Source of the DNA: Nitrospinaceae bacterium
Lineage (GTDB): Bacteria; Nitrospinota; Nitrospinia; Nitrospinales; Nitrospinaceae
Direction: 5' to 3'
DNA length: 49,725 bases
Assembly: GCA_024644405.1 (NCBI GenBank)
Contig: JAHELC010000014.1
Coordinates: 1-49,725, forward strand
The translations under genes were made by a program, and so were the position numbers. The notes beneath the pieces were generated by a model. That model saw only the letters and a list, made by a program, of their open reading frames with translations. It was not told the DNA's origin and did no database searches. Shown one piece after another: positions 27,115 through 35,574 of the stretch; the stretch's first letter is position 1; each line of letters starts with the position of its first letter.

Positions 27115-27702
27115 TCAAAAAATGTATTTCACCAGCATAAATCCCGCAAACAACAGCACAATGAAAACGATACTGAGAATATTAAAATATTTCTCGATGA
27201 ACACCTTGATCGGCGCGCCGAACTTGTAGATCAACCCGGCGACGATGAAAAACCGAGCCGACCGGCTGACCAGCGAGGCCAGCACGAACACCGGGAAATT
27301 GATCTCGAACGCTCCTGCCGCCAGGGTGAATACCTTATACGGCAACGGGGTAAACCCGGCCGCGCCCACCGCCCAGGCTTTGTATTCCTCGTACCAACTG
27401 CCTATTTTATCCCACTGCGCCTGCAAATGATAGAACTCGACAATGCGGCTGCCTACCAGATCCATGAACTGCCACCCCAGCAGATAGCCGAACATGCCGC
27501 CCAGCACCGAGGCCACCGAACAGACGGCCGCGTACCGAAACGCTTTCAACGGCACCGCCACCGTCATTGCGATCAGCAGCACGTCGGGCGGAATCGGGAA
27601 GAAAGAAGACTCAGCGAACGACAGGATCGCCAGCGCAGGAAGTGCATGTTTGGTCGCTGACCAGTGCAGGATCCAGTCGTAGGTTTTCCGAAGCAATCGC
27701 AT
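27115..27702 (-). CDS. YqaA-like VTT-domain (DedA superfamily) membrane protein
   Basis: 195 aa with about five hydrophobic segments and the VTT/SNARE-associated pattern: FAESSFFPIPPDVLLIAMTV near residues 25-50 (the reentrant loop with Pro residues), GYLLGWQFMDL, and AAGFTPLPYKVFTLAAGAFEINFPVFVLASLVSRSARFF split across residues ~110-150. Closest style is YqaA. DedA-superfamily proteins include undecaprenyl-phosphate and phosphatidylethanolamine flippases; the substrate here is not known. Probably the first gene of a VTT-cutA-msrP transcript. Confidence 0.85.
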   Translation of the reverse strand: MRLLRKTYDWILHWSATKHALPALAILSFAESSFFPIPPDVLLIAMTVAVPLKAFRYAAVCSVASVLGGMFGYLLGWQFMDLVGSRIVEFYHLQAQWDKIGSWYEEYKAWAVGAAGFTPLPYKVFTLAAGAFEINFPVFVLASLVSRSARFFIVAGLIYKFGAPIKVFIEKYFNILSIVFIVLLFAGFMLVKYIF

Positions 27703-27771
27703 GAACGGCCTTTCACGTCGTCCTTGAAATGGTTTAACAGGGTAACATGGCGGTAAGGAACGCTAAAGCAG

Positions 27772-27954
27772 ATTCACCGGGTTGAAAGATAGGGATATCT
27801 TTATTTTACCGCCGTCCGATTTCCCCATTATAATAAAAGCATCAACCTGTACCCGAGTTTGTATTTCATTAACCCGAATTGATTTTCCCTGGGCGGATTC
27901 GCTACCCTGATTGATTGTGATCCCCCTGGTGTCTTCCCGGCTAAACTCACTTTA
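27772..27954 (-). other. Open frame ending in a PriA-like C-terminus; possible gene remnant
   Basis: On the minus strand an open frame with no good start codon ends in GGKIKISLSFNPVNLL and a stop at about 27772. This resembles the last residues of PriA at 29272 (GKIKITVDVDPVNLL), with shared bases AGCAGATTCACCGG at the 3' end. Similarity stops upstream of that, and the frame lacks an ATG except one 21 codons before its end. It may be a relic of duplication or chance similarity. Confidence 0.25.
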
Positions 27955-27956
27955 TT

Positions 27957-29228
27957 ATGCTGTCGAACATTTTACCGATTTGGGCCCTGTTCATCGGGAT
28001 TGCAATGATTACCCTGGGCAACGGGTTGCAGGGAACCCTTCTGGGTGTACGTGCTTCCATGGAAGGATTTCCCACCACGACTACCGGGTTGGTGATGTCC
28101 TGTTATTACGCTGGATTTCTTTTGGGTTCCCTTTACGCGCCCAAAATGGTGGTGAAGGTCGGGCATATTCGCGTGTTTGCGGCGCTCGCCTCCATGGCTT
28201 CGGCGGCGGTCCTAATCCATTCCTTATTTCCCCAGCCCGTAATCTGGGGGATGGCCCGGCTGATCGCCGGCGCTTCTTTTGCAGGGATGTTTGTGGTGGC
28301 GGAAAGCTGGCTCAACGGCCAGTCGACTAACGAAATCCGGGGCAAAATTTTATCTATCTACATGACCATTCAATACGCCGGTTTCATTGGGGGTCAGTTT
28401 TTGCTGAACCTGGCCAGTCCAAAGGGGTATGCGCTGTTTATCATGATTTCGGTTCTGCTTTCCCTGGCCCTGGTTCCCATTTTGATTTCATCCGTGAGCG
28501 CTCCGGTTTTGGAGGAACCGGAGCACGTTGGTTTGAAAGATCTCTGGAATGTTTCCCCGCTCGGTGTGTTCACCGGTATCAACGTGGGTATTGCACATGG
28601 GGCGATCTGGGGGATGGGCGCGGTGTTTGCCCAGAACATCGGCAAGACGGTCACGGAAACCTCCATTTTTATGGCGACCTTTGTCTTGGGCGGATTCCTG
28701 GTCCAGTGGCCTCTCGGAATCCTTTCGGACAAAATTGACCGCAAGTGGGTCATTGCCGGTGCTTCCGGATTGGCGGTTGTGATCGCTGTTTTGGGCGTGT
28801 TTTTCATTTTTGACCTGTCGACTTTAATTTTTGTTTTTGGCGGGCTCTCGCTTCCCCTGTATTCGATGGCCCTGGCCTATACCAATGACCATTTGTCCCA
28901 GGACCAGATGGTCGCGGCCAGCAGTTCCATGGTGTTGATCTACGGAATCGGCGCCCTGCTGGGCCCGATGCTGGTTTCCGTGTTCATGTCGATTTTTGGA
29001 TCTTCAGGATTTTTCCTGATTCAGATATTGGCGCACGCCGCGGTTGGACTGTTCGCGTGGGTCTATCTAGTCCGGGAACCCGAAATCCGCCGGGCGGATC
29101 ATGCCGCTTTTGTTTCCGTGCCTTTCCGCTCAAGTCCGATGGCGGCGGCACTCAATCCTGAAATTCACGGAAAAGAAGTATCCTTCCCACCGGCTCAAAA
29201 GGAAAATGAAGATTCAACCCTGCCGTAA
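27957..29228 (+). CDS. MFS transporter (YcaD-like)
   Basis: 423 aa with twelve predicted helices. The N-terminal half has LGVRASMEGFPTTTTGLVMSCYYAGFLLGSLYAPK and RLIAGASFAGMFVVAESWL, matching the YcaD-like branch of the major facilitator superfamily. The 2/3 loop is present in the second half as GILSDKIDRKWV. A soluble tail follows from residue ~385. Substrate is not deducible. No strong RBS precedes the ATG. It is convergent with priA and preceded on the other strand by the 27772-27954 remnant. Confidence 0.85.
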   Translation: MLSNILPIWALFIGIAMITLGNGLQGTLLGVRASMEGFPTTTTGLVMSCYYAGFLLGSLYAPKMVVKVGHIRVFAALASMASAAVLIHSLFPQPVIWGMARLIAGASFAGMFVVAESWLNGQSTNEIRGKILSIYMTIQYAGFIGGQFLLNLASPKGYALFIMISVLLSLALVPILISSVSAPVLEEPEHVGLKDLWNVSPLGVFTGINVGIAHGAIWGMGAVFAQNIGKTVTETSIFMATFVLGGFLVQWPLGILSDKIDRKWVIAGASGLAVVIAVLGVFFIFDLSTLIFVFGGLSLPLYSMALAYTNDHLSQDQMVAASSSMVLIYGIGALLGPMLVSVFMSIFGSSGFFLIQILAHAAVGLFAWVYLVREPEIRRADHAAFVSVPFRSSPMAAALNPEIHGKEVSFPPAQKENEDSTLP

Positions 29229-29271
29229 CGTTTAGCGGGTCGGGTGCGGTGCCAGTCATCGTGATACGGTC

Positions 29272-31779
29272 TTACAGCAGATTCACCGGATCGACGTCGA
29301 CGGTAATTTTGATTTTGCCGGTGGTGAGTTTGCGCAGTTGCTGATTGGCGAGGCATTGGGTGACCAGCGATTGCAAAGCTTCTGTTTCCTGTGAGCGCAG
29401 GATCAGGTGCCAGCGGTAGCGGTTGTTGATGCGGTACATCGCGGCGCGGGAGGGTCCCAGCAGTTCCACCCCCGGCGATTGCCGGACGGGTTCCGCCAAA
29501 AACTGTTTGAGGTGATGGACCGCCGCTTCCCCTTCGGGTTCGGTTTCGCTTTCGATTTCCAACGCCACCAGTTGCGTGAACGGCGGGTAGTTCAACTTTT
29601 CGCGCAAGCCCAGTTCCTTTTCGAAGAATCCGTTGTAATCGTGTTGCGGCACATAGTCGAACACGTAATGGTCCGGGTTGTGCGCCTGGACGATGACTGT
29701 TCCCGGTACCTTGCCGCGACCGGCCCGCCCCGCCACCTGCGTCAACAACTGAAACGTGCGCTCGCTGGAACGGAAATCTGGGATATGCAGGGATATATCG
29801 GCGTAAACCACCCCCACCAGTGTCACGTTGGGGAAATGGTGACCCTTGGTGATCATCTGCGTCCCGATGAGAATATCGATATCCCCGCTCCGCATTTCGT
29901 TGTAGATATTCTCGAAGGAGGCGCGGGTTTTCATGGTGTCGCGGTCCATGCGTTTGATCCGCGCTTTCGGAAACAGCGCCTGTGTTTCCTCTTCCAGTTT
30001 TTGCGTACCGAATCCACTGAAGCGAATGATTTCGCCACTGCATTCGGTGCATTTGCCGGGCATGGGTGCGTTGAAATCGCAATAATGACAGCGCAGGGTT
30101 TTGGAGTTGCCATGAAAAGTGAGAGAAACACTGCACCGCAGGCACTCGAATACGAAACCGCATTTGCGGCACACCACATAATTCGCCGTGCCGCGCCGGT
30201 TGAGGAACAGGAACATCTGCTCCTTTTGATCGAGGCGGTCCATCATGGCCTGCTTCAGCGAAATCGAAAAGATCGAATAGTTTTTGGACTCGTCGCGTTC
30301 TTTTCTCATGTCGACGATACGGATTACCGGCAAAAGACGGTCGCCGATGCGTTCCTCCAACGTCAGGTATTCATACTCCCCGGTCACGGTTTTCCGGCGC
30401 GCTTCAAGAGAAGGCGTGGCGGAGCCGAGGATCACCACAGCGCCGCATGCCTGGGCCCGGGCGATGGCTGTTTCGCGGGCGTGGTAGCGGGGCACACTGT
30501 CCTGCTTGTAGGAGGTGTCGTGTTCCTCGTCGATGATGAGCACTCCCAGGTTCTTGAACGGCGCGAACACCGCCGACCTCGCCCCGACCACGATGGAAAC
30601 TTTTTCTTCTCTTATTTTTTTCCATTCCAGGTAACGCTCGATATTGGTGAGTCCGCTGTGGAGAATGGCGACATTCGATCCGAACCGCCGTCGAAAGCGG
30701 TTCACGGTTTGCGGTGTCAGGGAAATTTCCGGGACCAGCATGATCGATGTTTTGCCCGCGTCCAGTGCCTGCTGGATGGCACGCAGGTACACTTCGGTTT
30801 TGCCGCTTCCCGTCACTCCGTGCAGAAGAAACGTTTTAAATTCGGAAGCGGTAATGGACCGGGTCAGTTGATTGAATACCGATTGCTGCTCTTCAGTAAA
30901 TATCTGCGGCATCTCCGGGTTCCATTCGGGGTCGGTTGCGTCGATTGCGGTGCGCTCCTGCTTGACGTCATAAGTTCTGGCCAGCCCCTTGCGTTTCAGT
31001 TCGCGGAGCGGCGCCGAGTATCCGGGAAGCGCTTTGGCCAGGTCCGACAGGAGAATCTCCTTGCCCGTCAGCAATTTGAAAAGCTCGCGTTGTTTGGGAC
31101 TGCGCTTGAGGAGTTTTTCAATTTCTTCCGGATTGTGGTTGTCGAGCGTGAGGCAGGCTTTTTTGTCGGAGGTGTAGGCAACGGACTTCTGTTTGATCTT
31201 CACCTGCGAGGTTATATGGCCTTCCCGGACGAGTTGTGCCAGGGCATAGGCGCTGAACTGTTTGCGGAGTGTTTTTTGAATCTGTTTTTTGTTGAGAGAG
31301 GTTTTGCTTTGCAGGGCCAGTAGAATCTTGAGGGCGTTTTGTGGAAGAGAATGGTTCAGAAGGGCGGCTTCGCCTTGTTCAGTCAGAAAAAAGACTTCGT
31401 GGTGGTCCTCGTCGATCCCGCCGGGAAGTGCGGCTTTGATCACTTCTCCCCAACCGGCATTGTAATAATCCGCCACCCAGCGGGTCAGCGCCAGCAACTC
31501 CTCTGAAATAACCGGAACGCCGTCGGGCAGATCTTCGATGAGTTTGATTTCGAATTCCCCTTCGCAGGTATCTGACAGACCCACCACGTAGCCGGTGATT
31601 TTGCGCGGGCCGAATGGCGCCAGCACCCGAGTTCCTACCCGGACTTGGCCCTGAAAGTGTTCCGGAATGCCATAGGTGAACTCCTCTTTCAGGGGCAGGT
31701 TGAACACCACCTGGGCATAGGCCGGCGCTGATTGTGGGTTGTTCGATGTTAAGGAGTTCTGCCGGGTTGCGGTTGTCAT
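29272..31779 (-). CDS. priA: Primosomal protein N' (replication restart helicase PriA)
   Basis: About 835-aa DEAH-type 3'-5' helicase that restarts stalled replication forks. In order: the N-terminal 3' DNA-binding domain (AQVVFNLPLKEEFTYGIP), Walker A GVTGSGKTEVYL, the DEAH-type box IIDEEHDTSYKQ, motif III GSATPSLEA, two zinc-binding Cys clusters (CRKCGFVFECLRC and CHYCDFNAPMPGKC), GTQMITKGHHFPNV, and QVAGRAGRG. The C-terminus ends PVNLL. The ATG at 31779 is favoured by AAAGGTG eight bases upstream; the ATG at 31797 would sit before that RBS. Confidence 0.96.
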   Translation of the reverse strand: MTTATRQNSLTSNNPQSAPAYAQVVFNLPLKEEFTYGIPEHFQGQVRVGTRVLAPFGPRKITGYVVGLSDTCEGEFEIKLIEDLPDGVPVISEELLALTRWVADYYNAGWGEVIKAALPGGIDEDHHEVFFLTEQGEAALLNHSLPQNALKILLALQSKTSLNKKQIQKTLRKQFSAYALAQLVREGHITSQVKIKQKSVAYTSDKKACLTLDNHNPEEIEKLLKRSPKQRELFKLLTGKEILLSDLAKALPGYSAPLRELKRKGLARTYDVKQERTAIDATDPEWNPEMPQIFTEEQQSVFNQLTRSITASEFKTFLLHGVTGSGKTEVYLRAIQQALDAGKTSIMLVPEISLTPQTVNRFRRRFGSNVAILHSGLTNIERYLEWKKIREEKVSIVVGARSAVFAPFKNLGVLIIDEEHDTSYKQDSVPRYHARETAIARAQACGAVVILGSATPSLEARRKTVTGEYEYLTLEERIGDRLLPVIRIVDMRKERDESKNYSIFSISLKQAMMDRLDQKEQMFLFLNRRGTANYVVCRKCGFVFECLRCSVSLTFHGNSKTLRCHYCDFNAPMPGKCTECSGEIIRFSGFGTQKLEEETQALFPKARIKRMDRDTMKTRASFENIYNEMRSGDIDILIGTQMITKGHHFPNVTLVGVVYADISLHIPDFRSSERTFQLLTQVAGRAGRGKVPGTVIVQAHNPDHYVFDYVPQHDYNGFFEKELGLREKLNYPPFTQLVALEIESETEPEGEAAVHHLKQFLAEPVRQSPGVELLGPSRAAMYRINNRYRWHLILRSQETEALQSLVTQCLANQQLRKLTTGKIKITVDVDPVNLL

Positions 31780-31930
31780 GGAGCATTCACCTTTCATCCG
31801 GATTGTATCAGACTCCTGCCCGGAGGGGGACGGCGAACCGCTCCTCCCGGAGGGGAACTGGCTTAACCGTTGCCCCTAAAAGAAAGCTACTGGGCGCAAA
31901 TCGCGCCAATCCACCTATGGTAAACTGGGT

Positions 31931-31945
31931 CCAGCGTCACGCTGG
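31931..31945. repeat. Palindrome shared with 37569-37583
   Basis: CCAGCG-TCA-CGCTGG, a 6-bp perfect stem with a 3-base loop. The reverse complement occurs at 37569-37583. Both copies are intergenic. Confidence 0.6.
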
Positions 31946-31968
31946 CCGGGCAGAAGGCCAGGAAAAGA

Positions 31969-31997
31969 TTGACAGGACCGTGGAATTCTAATAATCT
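31969..31997 (+). promoter_or_regulatory. Probable promoter of the small basic protein gene
   Basis: A perfect TTGACA at 31969-31974. At the ideal 17-base spacing lies TAATCT (31992-31997), a weak -10; TAATAA three bases earlier is an alternative. It lies about 85 bases before the RBS and ATG at 32083. Confidence 0.45.
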
Positions 31998-32082
31998 TCG
32001 GGTTTTTCAATCGATCCTCGTGCCGGTATTTCATGGGGATTGCTTTTTATTGATCGGACGACGTTAAGTGGAGGTGCACGCC

Positions 32083-32268
32083 ATGAAAGTAGGAGATACC
32101 ATCAAATTCGATTTCGCCGGGAAAAAGAAAGATGGCGTGGTGGTCAAACTGTTCCCCAATTCCGTGCATTTGAAGGTGGACTTTGAGCGGGACAAGGGGA
32201 AGATCGTCAAGCGCAAGCTGAACGATGTCGGAGCCGGTAAAGACAAAGGCAAGAAAACCAAAAAATAA
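32083..32268 (+). CDS. Small basic beta-barrel-like protein
   Basis: 61-aa protein, MKVGDTIKFDFAGKKKDGVV then a strand-rich middle and a Lys-rich tail (KDKGKKTKK). The pattern resembles a small SH3/KOW/Tudor-type barrel, where GxVVKLFPNSVHLKVDF would be successive strands, with a basic tail that could bind nucleic acid. I do not recognise the exact family. GGAGGTG stands eight to ten bases before the ATG at 32083, which rules out the in-frame GTG at 32068. It is a monocistronic unit between the minus-strand priA and foldase genes. Confidence 0.75.
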   Translation: MKVGDTIKFDFAGKKKDGVVVKLFPNSVHLKVDFERDKGKIVKRKLNDVGAGKDKGKKTKK

Positions 32269-32397
32269 TCAGGCGTGCCCTCGCGGTGAACCGGCAACAA
32301 GGCGCGGGTGCTCAGTTTTTGTGGATGCGTGTTGATAGTGGCGTGGTAGTTCCGTTGGAACGGGGGGTTTCCCCGGATGGTACCCTGATCTGATTTG

Positions 32398-33411
32398 CTA
32401 AAAATAGATTTTGATGTTGGCTTTCTTCCGTAACGCTTCCAGATAGGGATGGCTCCTTGTTTTGATTTCCCGATCGATCAACAGTTTCCGGATGTTTTCT
32501 CTTTCGCTTTCCAGAGTTCCCTTTTTCCCCGCTTTTTTATCGGTCACCTTCAAAATCTGATAACCGTGTTGGGTACGGAAGATTTCGCTGACCTCGCCCA
32601 CTTTGAGCTTGAAAGCCAGTTTGCTGAAGGGACCGAACATCCGGTCTTTTGTGAAGAAACCCAAATCTCCTCCCCGTCTCGCGAGAGAATCCTTGGAGTG
32701 CATTCGAGCCAGCTCCGCAAAGTCGCCGCCCTTTTTTAATTTGCCCACGATTTTCTGCAGTTCCCGGCGGGCTTTTCGATCGCCTGCGGATCCGGCTTTG
32801 GGGTCGACCTTGATCAATATAACGCTGGCGCGACGTTGTTCCTCGCTCGAAAACTCAAGTGGATTTTTATTGAAGTAATCCTCAACCTTCGTATCGGAAA
32901 TTTTGATTCCTGCGCCCAATTCCCTGCGGAAAACAGCGTCGATCAGGATGTCTTCCTTGAGCTCCTGGTGGTATTGACTGAGAGTCAGTTTTTTAAGCTC
33001 GAGTTGTTTGAGAAATTCTTTTTCGGATGAAAATCGTTTTTTAACCTCATTCACTTCTTCATCGACTTTTCCAGAGGAAACCTCGATTCCCATGGAATCG
33101 GCTTTTTTAAGGAGCAAATGGCGATTGATCTGATCCTGCAGCAGTTTTTTGACAGCCACTTTTTCCTGTGCCTGCGTCAGGGGAATGCCCCGGTCCTTGT
33201 ACCGTTTCACGGTTTTGGTGAGGCCGGGCCAGATCGATGATTTTTTTATGTCGGTTCCATTCACCCTGGCGAGCACGTCAGGTAGGGAGATGGATGGTTC
33301 CACGCCGTGGTCATGCCCGCCATGAGACCACACGGGAGACCCGGTAACGACAATGAAATACAACGATAACGATAAAAAAATCAAATGCCTGAGATTGCTC
33401 GAAAGGTTCAT
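32398..33411 (-). CDS. SurA-like periplasmic peptidyl-prolyl isomerase/chaperone
   Basis: About 337 aa. The signal peptide (MNLSSNLRHLIFLSLSLYFIVVTGSPVWS) is followed by a His-rich segment HGGHDHG. A SurA_N/PpiC-type helical chaperone domain spans about residues 55-185 (LLQDQINRHLLLKKADSMGIEVS). A parvulin domain (PF00639) spans ~195-300 with RRASVILIKVDP, ELARMHSKDSLARRGGDLGFF and FRTQHGYQILKVTDKK. It probably assists outer-membrane or secreted protein folding in the periplasm. AAGGA eight bases before the ATG at 33411 decides the start. It lies downstream of the third SUMF1-fold gene on the same strand, 174 bases after it. Confidence 0.88.
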   Translation of the reverse strand: MNLSSNLRHLIFLSLSLYFIVVTGSPVWSHGGHDHGVEPSISLPDVLARVNGTDIKKSSIWPGLTKTVKRYKDRGIPLTQAQEKVAVKKLLQDQINRHLLLKKADSMGIEVSSGKVDEEVNEVKKRFSSEKEFLKQLELKKLTLSQYHQELKEDILIDAVFRRELGAGIKISDTKVEDYFNKNPLEFSSEEQRRASVILIKVDPKAGSAGDRKARRELQKIVGKLKKGGDFAELARMHSKDSLARRGGDLGFFTKDRMFGPFSKLAFKLKVGEVSEIFRTQHGYQILKVTDKKAGKKGTLESERENIRKLLIDREIKTRSHPYLEALRKKANIKIYF

Positions 33412-33585
33412 GCTCTCATCCTTGGAGTACGGTGCTGTAGGAAAATTCTCGTAATGTATTTTCTTTTGGAGCATAACATAAAGCCTTGGGCAGGGGAATG
33501 TCAACCCGTTTTAACCGGAGGCATTTGCGGACTTGCCTTTCCCTCGACAGACTCGGGAGGTCAGGTATGTTTGGGTAGTGGAAAA

Positions 33586-34392
33586 TTAACGGAGGGGTAA
33601 TACGGTTCGGAAGCCGTAAATATTGTTTTGTATTTCCGGCAAATTGCGGGTTCGTTGGGTGACCTGAACGCCGTCGATATCATTGATCCAGGAACCCCCG
33701 CGCAGGACTTTCATTTGTTTGGCTTCGGGTCCTTCGGGATTCAGCTCCGGACTGATCCGGTAATAATCCCTGTCATACCAGTCGAGGCACCATTCCCAGA
33801 CGTTGCCAGCCATATTGAAGGCCCCGAAGGGGCTGACGCCGGTGGCGTAATAATTGACGGGTGCGGTGAATTCATACCGATCCTCCATTCCGAAAACATT
33901 GACGAAATAGAGTTTCTTCCCCTTGGCCCATTTTTCTCCCCAGGGGTAGAGGCGTCCGTCGTTCCCCCGTGCGGCTTTTTCCCATTCCGCTTCGGTGGGC
34001 AGGCGACGGCCTTTCCAACGCGAATAGGCCATGGCATCGAACCAACTCACGCCGACCACCGGTTGGCTGGGCTGGTTGAACCGTTCGTCGTCCCAGTACT
34101 TCGGTTTATCATGACCGGTGGCGTCGAGAAACTTTTTATATTCGGCGTTGCTGACCTCGTACTTGTCGATAAAATATGCCGAAGTATAAACAAAGTGCAT
34201 CGGTTTCTGGTCTTCGGCTTCGCTGGAGGATTCCCCCATTTGAAAATAACCTTCGGGAACGTAAACCATCCCCGGAGGTGCCTTGGGCGCCGCCCACGCG
34301 GAGGAAATCCCTGTCGTCAACAGAGCCAGCCATAACAACAATGTTTGGGTTTGAATTTTTTTTAAGTTGGAGGATTCAGGATGGGGAATCAT
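33586..34392 (-). CDS. Exported SUMF1/FGE-fold protein (third of three)
   Basis: 268 aa. The signal peptide (basic, then LLLWLALLTTGISSAWA) is followed by an FGE-sulfatase domain: MVYVPEGYFQMGESSSEAED, YFIDKYEVSNAEYKKFL, VVGVSWFDAMAYSRWKG, RRLPTEAEWEKAARG, FNMAGNVWEWCLDWYD, VLRGGSWINDIDGVQVTQR. The two catalytic Cys of true FGEs are absent here too, although one Cys occurs in NVWEWC. The ATG overlaps the stop of the small gene at 34389-34613 (ATGA), so the pair is translationally coupled. Probably periplasmic; function unknown. Confidence 0.85.
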   Translation of the reverse strand: MIPHPESSNLKKIQTQTLLLWLALLTTGISSAWAAPKAPPGMVYVPEGYFQMGESSSEAEDQKPMHFVYTSAYFIDKYEVSNAEYKKFLDATGHDKPKYWDDERFNQPSQPVVGVSWFDAMAYSRWKGRRLPTEAEWEKAARGNDGRLYPWGEKWAKGKKLYFVNVFGMEDRYEFTAPVNYYATGVSPFGAFNMAGNVWEWCLDWYDRDYYRISPELNPEGPEAKQMKVLRGGSWINDIDGVQVTQRTRNLPEIQNNIYGFRTVLPLR

Positions 34393-34613
34393 GGAGCATC
34401 GAAAAAGCCGATATAGGTGACCAGTTGGGTCTCGGGATCTATGTGGAGATCCTTTTCGATATTTTCAAAGTCAATCCATTTGTAATGTCCGTTCCAGCAA
34501 TTCAACGAGACGACGGAATTACCGTACCAATCGGTACAGTGATTCAGGAAAACGGGTGCGCTGCACCGGTTGCATAGTCCATGAATTTCGATTGTACTTC
34601 CTTCTGCAGTCAT
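34389..34613 (-). CDS. Small Cys-containing protein coupled to the SUMF1-fold gene
   Basis: 74-aa protein with four Cys: C14xxC17, C26 and C39 (GLCNRCSAP, NHCTD, SLNCWNG). This pattern could bind zinc or an Fe-S cluster, or form disulfides. No signal peptide is visible. I recognise no family. Its stop overlaps the ATG of the exported SUMF1-fold gene by four bases, a strong sign that it is a real gene. CAGAAGGAAGTAC upstream of or within the first codons gives no clear RBS. Confidence 0.65.
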   Translation of the reverse strand: MTAEGSTIEIHGLCNRCSAPVFLNHCTDWYGNSVVSLNCWNGHYKWIDFENIEKDLHIDPETQLVTYIGFFDAP

Positions 34614-34859
34614 GTTTCCGCCGTATCGTCACAGAGTGTTCTCAGTAGATTCAGATAGTTCCTAGTATGAATAAAAATGGGAAGGGTGCAAGTAAAAATT
34701 GAGTTTTTTGGTATTTTCAAGTTCGAGCAAGCCGCAATTTGTCAAGTGTTTTCTTGAATTCGAGCTCCTGGAAATCCCGTAAACTGACGATATACAAAAG
34801 GGGGAAAAATTTTTCAGGGTTTCGGGTTTTCCAGAGAGTTGCAAACGGCGAAGTTATTT

Positions 34860-35462
34860 TCACCTGGCTTCGTTTTTTCTGGGAACCGGAAACCCGGCTT
34901 GTTGAAAAAGATCGGTCAACGCTTCCAGAGGCAAACCGACAATGTTGGAATGGGATCCCTCCCAGGATTCGATCAGGGTGGAACCTTCTCCCTGTATGGC
35001 ATAAGCGCCTGCTTTGTCGAGGGGTTCCCCCGTGGCGACATAGGATCGGATGTCGTTTTCGGAAGCGGATTTGAGGGTAACTTTCGATACCACGACGGTT
35101 TCATATTCCCCGGCTTCCGGGGTGATCAACACGACGCCGGTGATCACCTTGTGCTGTCTCCCGGATAGTTTTGAAAGAATACGGCAGGCGTCTTTCTCAT
35201 CGGCGGGCTGCCCGATGATTTCCTGATCCAGCACCACCATGGTGTCCGCCCCCAGCACATATTTTCCGGGATGTTGCCGGGCCACCCAACGGGCCTTGTC
35301 ACGTGCGATGCGGGTGGCATTTTGCTCTGGAGATTGCCCGGGATCGGTGGTTTCCTTCGCCTGGGAAGGGGTCACTGCAAAATCCAGACCCAGCGAACGC
35401 AGTAATTCCGACCGCCGGGGCGAGCGGGAAGCCAAAATCAATTTTTTTGAGGATGAGGGCAT
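34860..35462 (-). CDS. maf: Maf-family nucleoside triphosphate pyrophosphatase
   Basis: 200-aa Maf/Ham1-like protein. Motifs are KLILASRSPRRSELLRSLG at the N-terminus, the catalytic acidic stretch YVLGADTMVVLD, KLSGRQHKVITGV, the EPLDKAGAYAIQGEG loop, and SHSNIVGLPLEAL. The Maf family hydrolyses dTTP/UTP or modified nucleotides (m7GTP, CTP depending on subtype) and influences septum formation in some bacteria. The signature positions look like the dTTP/UTP subtype, but I would not insist. It ends next to a 246-bp gene-free stretch and is divergent from the parvulin gene. Confidence 0.93.
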   Translation of the reverse strand: MPSSSKKLILASRSPRRSELLRSLGLDFAVTPSQAKETTDPGQSPEQNATRIARDKARWVARQHPGKYVLGADTMVVLDQEIIGQPADEKDACRILSKLSGRQHKVITGVVLITPEAGEYETVVVSKVTLKSASENDIRSYVATGEPLDKAGAYAIQGEGSTLIESWEGSHSNIVGLPLEALTDLFQQAGFPVPRKNEAR

Positions 35463-35574
35463 ATGGTATCTGGATATTTAAAAAGAAATAATTTAGACTA
35501 ACCAGCATTCAAACTGCAAGCAACCATTGGCGGTTCCCGTATGTTCGGGAGCCGGTATTTTTACGAGGGTCTCC

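Larger units (their letters stand above)
31780..32082. other. 303-bp intergenic region between priA and the small basic gene
   Basis: No gene seen. It holds several short palindromes: GGAGGGG/CCTCC-type pairs around 31815-31855, GGCGC-AAATC-GCGCC near 31893, CCAGCG-TCA-CGCTGG at 31931-31945 (also found, with TGA as loop, at 37569-37583), and CTGGCC...GGCCAG immediately after. A promoter with a perfect TTGACA follows at 31969. Confidence 0.6.

Noticed and set aside
29407-31323. 638-codon plus-strand open frame opposite priA
   Set aside because: PriA on the minus strand has all helicase and zinc motifs; the opposite frame is a GC-driven shadow with no domain.
17069-34392. SUMF1-fold genes as sulfatase-activating enzymes (FGE)
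   Set aside because: Both catalytic Cys are absent in all three and no sulfatase lies nearby.
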